Assembly: GCA_009936675.1 (NCBI GenBank)
Contig: JAACDY010000200.1
Coordinates: forward strand, 1-11,034
Direction of reading: 5' to 3'
Length of the DNA: 11,034 nt
Source: Bacteroidota bacterium
GTDB lineage: Bacteria; Bacteroidota; Bacteroidia; Flavobacteriales; Flavobacteriaceae
The notes beneath the pieces were generated by a model that was given only the letters and a program-made list of their open reading frames with translations, had not been told where the DNA came from and did no database searches. How positions within the stretch are numbered: the stretch's first letter is position 1; every line of letters starts with the position of its first letter. Made by a program: the position numbers and the translations under genes. Of this stretch, positions 7,101 through 11,034 are shown in pieces.

Positions 7101-7331
7101 TCAAAATAAACCTTTACAAATAAAATGTCCCAACAGGGCGCTTCCTCCGAGAGATAGAGGGTAAAATACAAAAAGCCATAAACAGTCTTTCAAACTCAGG
7201 CTTTGTCCATTGTTGATGCCCTCCAAAAAGGCATACCAAGTTTTGAGCCCCAATTGAGTGGCCAAAAAATTTGCCAATATGGCGATAACCAAAATCACCA
7301 ATCCCGTTATGTATAATTTAATTAATTCCAT
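7101..7331 (-). CDS. 76-aa two-helix membrane protein of unknown function
   Basis: The product begins MELIKLYITGLVILVIAILANFL-like with a first membrane helix at about 7-26, a central segment GLKTWYAFLEGI that could lie along the membrane, and a second helix at about 50-72 (LWLFVFYPLSLGGSALLG). I believe short proteins of this pattern recur in Flavobacteriia, but I cannot name a family. It converges on the 66-aa gene with 7 bases between the stops and diverges from the 54-aa gene across 33 bases. Codon use looks like that of its neighbours. Confidence 0.75.
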   Translation of the reverse strand: MELIKLYITGLVILVIAILANFLATQLGLKTWYAFLEGINNGQSLSLKDCLWLFVFYPLSLGGSALLGHFICKGLF

Positions 7332-7364
7332 AAATTCATTTAATTTGTAGCTAAGCTTATAGCC

Positions 7365-7529
7365 ATGAAATTCAAAACATTTGTCAAATTGCTACTCGTA
7401 CTAATGTCTTTGGTGTGTTTTTATGTGGTTTATCTGATGTATTCCAAATTATCTTTTATCGACACTCCCTATCTCTATGGAGGGATTGTACTTTTGTTGA
7501 TTGGACTTTTACTCCCTCGCAAAAAATAA
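7365..7529 (+). CDS. 54-aa small membrane protein of unknown function
   Basis: The ATG at 7365 opens a 55-codon frame closed by TAA at 7527. The product starts MKFKTFVKLLLVLMSL, giving a basic N-terminus and a first hydrophobic helix at about residues 8-25, followed by a short polar loop YSKLSFIDTPYLYG and a second helix at about 40-51 (GIVLLLIGLLLP), and ends in the basic PRKK. A two-helix hairpin with both ends basic is a sensible inner-membrane topology, and the frame fills exactly the space between two minus-strand genes (33 bases from one start, 3 bases from the other stop), which supports it being real. It could alternatively be a chance frame. No relative is recognised. Confidence 0.6.
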   Translation: MKFKTFVKLLLVLMSLVCFYVVYLMYSKLSFIDTPYLYGGIVLLLIGLLLPRKK

Positions 7530-7532
7530 CTA

Positions 7533-8198
7533 TTATTCTTTGATGAGGATATAGGTGGCCCTCACTCCCGTAGCCAAATTCCATTGGTTGGCGGCGGTCA
7601 TTTCACCATTTTCGTCATATACCCTAACCTCGGCAGTATTAGGACCCGAAGTCCCTTGATTAAGGGCCACAAAGTCAATCTTGTTAAAACCGGGAACCAG
7701 TTCAACGGTCAAGCCGACAAATCGCTCTACCAGCAATACATTGGGTTGGATCACCTGATCGTTGTGGAGGATCCTTACACGATCCCCATCGGGATATTCG
7801 TGATCTCTGAAAATAATACGAGCTTTATTGCCTTCCATTCTATAATCCCCCATATATTGATTGGTTCTGAATTTCTTGGGATCTTTTACTGCTTCCACCC
7901 CTTTGCCTTTGAGTTTAGAGAGATAAATATCACCTGGATTGAGGAATTTTTCTTGTTCTTCCATATTTATTTTAGCCCCTTTATCATTCAGTGTGGGATC
8001 GGTAATGTCCAAAGGTCTTTCCAGAAAATCTCCTTTTAAGTAGGGACTTTGCCCCGGTGGAGGTTCGAAAAATGGATTGGAATCATTATTAGTATTGGGC
8101 GGAAAACTAAAAGAGGAATTGTCATTTTCGACTTGTGCGTTGACCCATTGAAACCCGAAGATGAACCCGAGCCAAATGAATACAAAAAAGAGTTTCAT
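7533..8198 (-). CDS. Secreted protein of unknown function, apparently conserved in Flavobacteriia
   Basis: Starting at the ATG at 8198 gives 221 aa with a signal peptide (MKLFFVFIWLGFIFGFQWVNAQ, likely cut after A21). The frame is open up to 8273, but that upstream part would bury the signal peptide and overlaps a candidate promoter, so the shorter form is preferred. The mature protein starts with a disordered Asn/Pro-rich stretch (about 24-62) and then a conserved body with KFLNPGDIYL (84-93), F-R-T-N-Q-Y-x-G-D (110-118), RDHEYPDGDRVRI (131-143), GFNKIDFVALNQGTSG (170-185) and NQWNLATGV (204-212). The body looks all-beta. I recognise it as a recurring secreted Flavobacteriia family without a function; there is no type IX sorting domain and no lipobox, so it is probably periplasmic. 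Its stop is 3 bases from the convergent 54-aa gene. Confidence 0.82.
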   Translation of the reverse strand: MKLFFVFIWLGFIFGFQWVNAQVENDNSSFSFPPNTNNDSNPFFEPPPGQSPYLKGDFLERPLDITDPTLNDKGAKINMEEQEKFLNPGDIYLSKLKGKGVEAVKDPKKFRTNQYMGDYRMEGNKARIIFRDHEYPDGDRVRILHNDQVIQPNVLLVERFVGLTVELVPGFNKIDFVALNQGTSGPNTAEVRVYDENGEMTAANQWNLATGVRATYILIKE

Positions 8199-8270
8199 AT
8201 CCCTAACAATAGAGGTGGAATGTAAGCCAAGATGATAAAATTTCAATCGCATTGTAGCCAATCCTTTATG

Positions 8271-8278
8271 CAAACCTA
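8271..8278 (-). promoter_or_regulatory. Candidate Bacteroidota -7 box for the secreted-protein gene
   Basis: Read on the minus strand this is TAGGTTTG, an exact match to TAnnTTTG. Transcription would start near 8265 and leave a leader of roughly 65 bases before the preferred ATG at 8198, and it would exclude the longer frame starting at 8273. An AT-rich stretch lies just upstream, but no TTG is seen at the usual -33 distance, so the call is tentative. Confidence 0.35.
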
Positions 8279-8300
8279 TTTAAAAATACAGAACGCTGAG

Positions 8301-8313
8301 ATTGTTTAACAAT
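8301..8313. repeat. Perfect 6-1-6 palindrome in a divergent intergenic region, possible operator
   Basis: ATTGTT-T-AACAAT is a perfect inverted repeat around one central base. It lies between the secreted-protein gene and the symporter gene, 22 bases upstream of the minus-strand -7 candidate and 55 bases before the symporter ATG, where a regulator of either gene could bind. In AT-rich DNA such a short palindrome can occur by chance. Confidence 0.25.
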
Positions 8314-8368
8314 ATTTTATCAGGTTTATAGATTAATGCTTATTTTGTTCTTTCAAATCAAACACATT

Positions 8369-10183
8369 ATGGACTTAATAGCAATAGACTGGGCAATCAT
8401 CATAAGTTTTTTTTCCATTTCACTTTTTATAGGGGTTTGGGTTTCCAAAAGGGCGGGCTCTTCGAGTAATGAGTTTTTTCTTTCGGGGCGTAATATGCCT
8501 TGGTGGTTGCTGGGAGTTTCTATGGTAGCGACTACCTTTTCAACAGACACTCCCAATCTGGTAACAGATATTGTCCGAAATAACGGCGTTTCTGGAAACT
8601 GGGTTTGGTGGGCTTTTCTCATCACGGGATTGCTCACGGTATTTGTCTATGCAAAATTGTGGCGTAAATCCAATGTTAAGACAGACATAGAGTTTTACGA
8701 GTTCAGATATGGAGGAAAACCGGCTGGTTTTCTCCGAAAGTTCAGAGCACTCTACTTGGGGGTGCTTTTTAATGTAATTACCATGTCATCTGTCACTTTG
8801 GCCGCCATCAAAATTGGGGGCATTATGTTGGGCTTGGAACCTTGGGAAACTGTTGTGAGTGCAGGTTTGGTTACGGTTGCTTTCAGCACATTGGGAGGTT
8901 TTAGAGGGGTATTATATACCGACCTATTGTTGTTTGTGGTGGCCATGGCAGGTTCTATTGGAGCAGCCTATTATTTGGTCAATCTTCCCGAAGTGGGAGG
9001 GATGAACGCCCTGCTCAATCACGAAAACGTAAGTGATAAATTGTCTATTCTTCCAGATTTTTCCAATGGAGAAGCCTTGATCACATTACTGATTATTCCT
9101 TTGGCAGTGCAGTGGTGGAGTTCTTGGTACCCAGGAGCTGAACCTGGAGGTGGGGGATACATTGCCCAAAGAATGTTGGCTTCCAAAGATGAAAATCACG
9201 CCATTGGCGCAACTTTCTTTTTCAACATCATGCACTATGCTCTAAGGCCTTGGCCATGGATTTTAGTCGCCTTGGCTTCTTTGGTCGTTTTCCCCGATTT
9301 AGCCAGTATTAAAGAGGCTTTTCCCAATATTGCCGATGATAAATTGGGCCACGATTTGGCTTATTCTGCCATGCTTGTAAAATTGCCTCCTGGACTGATA
9401 GGTCTGGTTTTGGCTTCACTGATCGCAGCCTATATGAGCACCATTTCCACTCAGTTGAATTGGGGGTCATCCTATATCGTTTACGATTTTTATCAAAATC
9501 AAATCAATCCTGAGGCCTCTGAGAAAAGATTGGTTGCTGTTGGAAGACTGTGTACTATTGGTCTGATGATACTTAGTGCTGCACTGGCACTTTTACTTCA
9601 GAGTGCACTGCAAATTTTTGATATACTGCTCACTTTTGGAGCTGGGACAGGTTTGATCTTTATTTTGAGATGGTTCTGGTGGCGTATCAATGCCTGGAGT
9701 GAAATATCGGCCATGTTTGCCTCTGGAATTTTATCCATTCTACTCAAAACCACCTCTTTTGGCCCCATGCTTTTTAATGATGAAACAGGACTTTTACCTT
9801 CCTGGTCTGAATATCCCTTTGTGGTATTGGTTACTTCAGCCATATGGATTACGGTAACCTATATGACCCCAGCTGAGGAGACCTCTGTCTTACGTTCTTT
9901 TTACCAAAAAATACAACCTGGTGGACCTGGATGGAAAAAAGTGGTCAATCAAGCCGCTGCAGAAAAAGTCAACATTGTTGAGGACAGTAGCCAAGGGTGG
10001 AGTGTTCCTTCGGGAATCACTGCCATGCTATTGGGCTGTGGAATGATTTATGGAGCCATGTTTGCAACGGGATATTGGATTTATGGTCAGTACACTCGTG
10101 CGACGATCATTACAATTATTGCAGTAATTTTTGCTGTCTTTTTGCTTCGAACATGGAAAAAGGTTAGGGTGAAAGTATTGTAG
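8369..10183 (+). CDS. Sodium:solute symporter (SSS family), long Bacteroidota type
   Basis: The ATG at 8369 gives 604 aa beginning MDLIAIDWAI, right at the first membrane helix; the in-frame ATG at 8336 adds eleven residues upstream and is less likely. The core is a LeuT-fold transporter: FFLSGRNMPWWLLGVSMVA (36-54) and the T-x-F-S-T-D-T-P segment (55-62) in the first helices, FSTLGGFRGVLYTDLL, and a helix with S357-T-x-S-T-x-x-N364 where family members hold the second sodium ion. About 13-15 membrane helices are expected. Many family members are near 500 aa; the extra C-terminal part contains a cytoplasmic PGGPGWKKV motif (517-525) and about two more helices. The substrate cannot be read from the sequence: family members carry sugars, amino acids or other solutes. 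A weak TTATTTTG box at 8340-8347 could be its promoter. The stop is 2 bases from the convergent nucleoside transporter. Confidence 0.92.
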   Translation: MDLIAIDWAIIISFFSISLFIGVWVSKRAGSSSNEFFLSGRNMPWWLLGVSMVATTFSTDTPNLVTDIVRNNGVSGNWVWWAFLITGLLTVFVYAKLWRKSNVKTDIEFYEFRYGGKPAGFLRKFRALYLGVLFNVITMSSVTLAAIKIGGIMLGLEPWETVVSAGLVTVAFSTLGGFRGVLYTDLLLFVVAMAGSIGAAYYLVNLPEVGGMNALLNHENVSDKLSILPDFSNGEALITLLIIPLAVQWWSSWYPGAEPGGGGYIAQRMLASKDENHAIGATFFFNIMHYALRPWPWILVALASLVVFPDLASIKEAFPNIADDKLGHDLAYSAMLVKLPPGLIGLVLASLIAAYMSTISTQLNWGSSYIVYDFYQNQINPEASEKRLVAVGRLCTIGLMILSAALALLLQSALQIFDILLTFGAGTGLIFILRWFWWRINAWSEISAMFASGILSILLKTTSFGPMLFNDETGLLPSWSEYPFVVLVTSAIWITVTYMTPAEETSVLRSFYQKIQPGGPGWKKVVNQAAAEKVNIVEDSSQGWSVPSGITAMLLGCGMIYGAMFATGYWIYGQYTRATIITIIAVIFAVFLLRTWKKVRVKVL

Positions 10184-10185
10184 AA

Positions 10186-11034
10186 TCAACCTAAAATTGC
10201 ACCTGCAATTGTTGCAGACATTAAAGAAACGATTGATCCAGCGATCATGGCTTTGAAACCCAGTTCGCTGAGGTTTTTTCTTTGACTGGGTGCGAGGATA
10301 CCGATGCCTCCAATTTGAATCCCTATTGAGGCAAAATTGGCAAAGCCACACAACATATAAGTTGCCATGACAATTGATTTTTGATAGCCAAAATGCAAGC
10401 TGTTATTTACGTCTTTGAGGTCAGCCAATTGAATGTAGCCTACAAATTCGCTGGCAGCAATTTTAACGCCCAATAATTGTCCCATCAATGCCATATCTTC
10501 TGCCGCAACACCTATGATCCACATTAGTGGAGCAAACAAATACCCCAATACAAATTCAATTGAAAATTGAGAATAGGGTGTGTGCGTTGCCACCCATGTG
10601 TTGAGACCTGTGGTTTCTCCTATTCCCGAGAAAAGGCCATTGAGAAGCGCAATCAAAGAGATAAAAACCAAAAGCATCGCCCCTACATTTACAGCCATCT
10701 TTACTCCCTCGGCGGTTCCGTTGGATATGGCATTGAGAAAACTGCCCCCCACACTATCTTTGGGAACATGGGTCAGTTCTGGAATACAATCATTTTGAGG
10801 GAACATGATTTTGGCAATAACCACTGCCCCAGGTGCTGCCATAACGGATGCGGCCAAGAGGCTTTTGGCAAACTCCAACTGTTGAATGGGATCATCACCG
10901 CCCAAGAATCCAATATAGGCACCCATAACACTTCCAGCCACTGTGGCCATCCCTCCAACCATTACCAAAAAAAGCTCTGATCGGGTCATTTTTTCCAAAT
11001 AGGCCTTGATCAAAAGAGGAGCTTCGGTTTGTCC
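10186..11034 (-). CDS. Concentrative nucleoside transporter (CNT/NupC family), N-terminus cut by window
   Basis: The frame stays open to the window edge; the apparent start at 11013 is a TTG inside the gene. The visible 282 residues begin with GQTEAPL, the hairpin motif of CNT transporters. Compared with the Vibrio cholerae structure, the residues that contact nucleosides are conserved: Q-T-E in that hairpin (base contact), the Glu of ASEFVGY (bases 10447-10449) and F-x-N-x-x-S in GFANFASIG (about 10327-10344), whose spacing matches the ribose-binding F366, N368 and S371. Several hydrophobic helices follow, as expected for the C-terminal transport domain. It should import nucleosides with sodium or protons across the inner membrane. 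About one third of the usual 400-plus residues lies outside the window, with the promoter. Confidence 0.93.
   Translation of the reverse strand, partial: GQTEAPLLIKAYLEKMTRSELFLVMVGGMATVAGSVMGAYIGFLGGDDPIQQLEFAKSLLAASVMAAPGAVVIAKIMFPQNDCIPELTHVPKDSVGGSFLNAISNGTAEGVKMAVNVGAMLLVFISLIALLNGLFSGIGETTGLNTWVATHTPYSQFSIEFVLGYLFAPLMWIIGVAAEDMALMGQLLGVKIAASEFVGYIQLADLKDVNNSLHFGYQKSIVMATYMLCGFANFASIGIQIGGIGILAPSQRKNLSELGFKAMIAGSIVSLMSATIAGAILG

Noticed and set aside
7584..8039. 151-codon plus-strand frame opposite the secreted-protein gene
   Set aside because: It lies wholly within a gene with a signal peptide and conserved motifs on the other strand, and its product matches nothing I recognise.
10567..10980. 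137-codon plus-strand frame opposite the nucleoside transporter
   Set aside because: Cys/His-rich appearance could suggest a zinc protein, but it is the antisense of conserved membrane helices and has no ordered metal motif.
1..11034. Search for CRISPR arrays, insertion sequences, phage or defence genes, tRNA genes
   Set aside because: No regularly spaced direct repeats, transposase, integrase, toxin-antitoxin or tRNA-like structure was seen; this looks like ordinary core-type chromosome apart from the surface protein.

Overview
The window looks like chromosomal DNA of a member of the Bacteroidota, most likely an aquatic Flavobacteriia-type organism. Reasons seen directly: the first gene ends in a gliding-motility-associated type B sorting domain of the type IX secretion system (found only in Bacteroidota); most genes have no clear Shine-Dalgarno sequence; boxes matching the Bacteroidota -7 element TAnnTTTG stand before two transcription units; and several proteins resemble families I recognise mainly from Flavobacteriia. 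No rRNA, tRNA, insertion sequence, CRISPR array or phage gene was found. No stretch above 300 bases lacks a gene; the longest gap is 170 bases (8199-8368).

Layout. 1-3468: the 3' part of a giant secreted adhesin-like protein, made of tandem beta-sandwich repeats that form a three-unit higher-order pattern (ABC-ABC-A), then an aspartate-rich thrombospondin-3-like calcium-binding region, a linker or Ig-like region and the type IX sorting domain. 3490-5947: a compact set of three genes, a VanZ-like membrane protein, an enolase-superfamily epimerase and a DUF1611/DgcN protein. The last two resemble the marine D-glutamate catabolism pair DgcA/DgcN, so the unit probably recovers D-glutamate or L-Ala-D-Glu from peptidoglycan. 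5949-6398 (minus): a YkuK-type RNase H-like protein. 6459-7529: an ABA4-like membrane protein and three tiny two-helix membrane proteins (66, 76 and 54 aa) on alternating strands. 7533-8198 (minus): a secreted protein of unknown function that I recognise as conserved in Flavobacteriia. 8369-10183: a long sodium:solute symporter. 10186-11034 (minus): the C-terminal two-thirds of a concentrative nucleoside transporter, cut by the window edge.

How they fit together. Apart from the surface protein, the theme is scavenging and envelope housekeeping: D-amino-acid or muropeptide conversion, sodium-driven solute uptake and nucleoside uptake. Four convergent gene pairs end within 1, 7, 3 and 2 bases of each other, leaving no room for a conventional intergenic terminator. 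The points most worth following are the ABC super-repeat, the substrate of the epimerase/DgcN pair, and the cluster of uncharacterised small membrane proteins.
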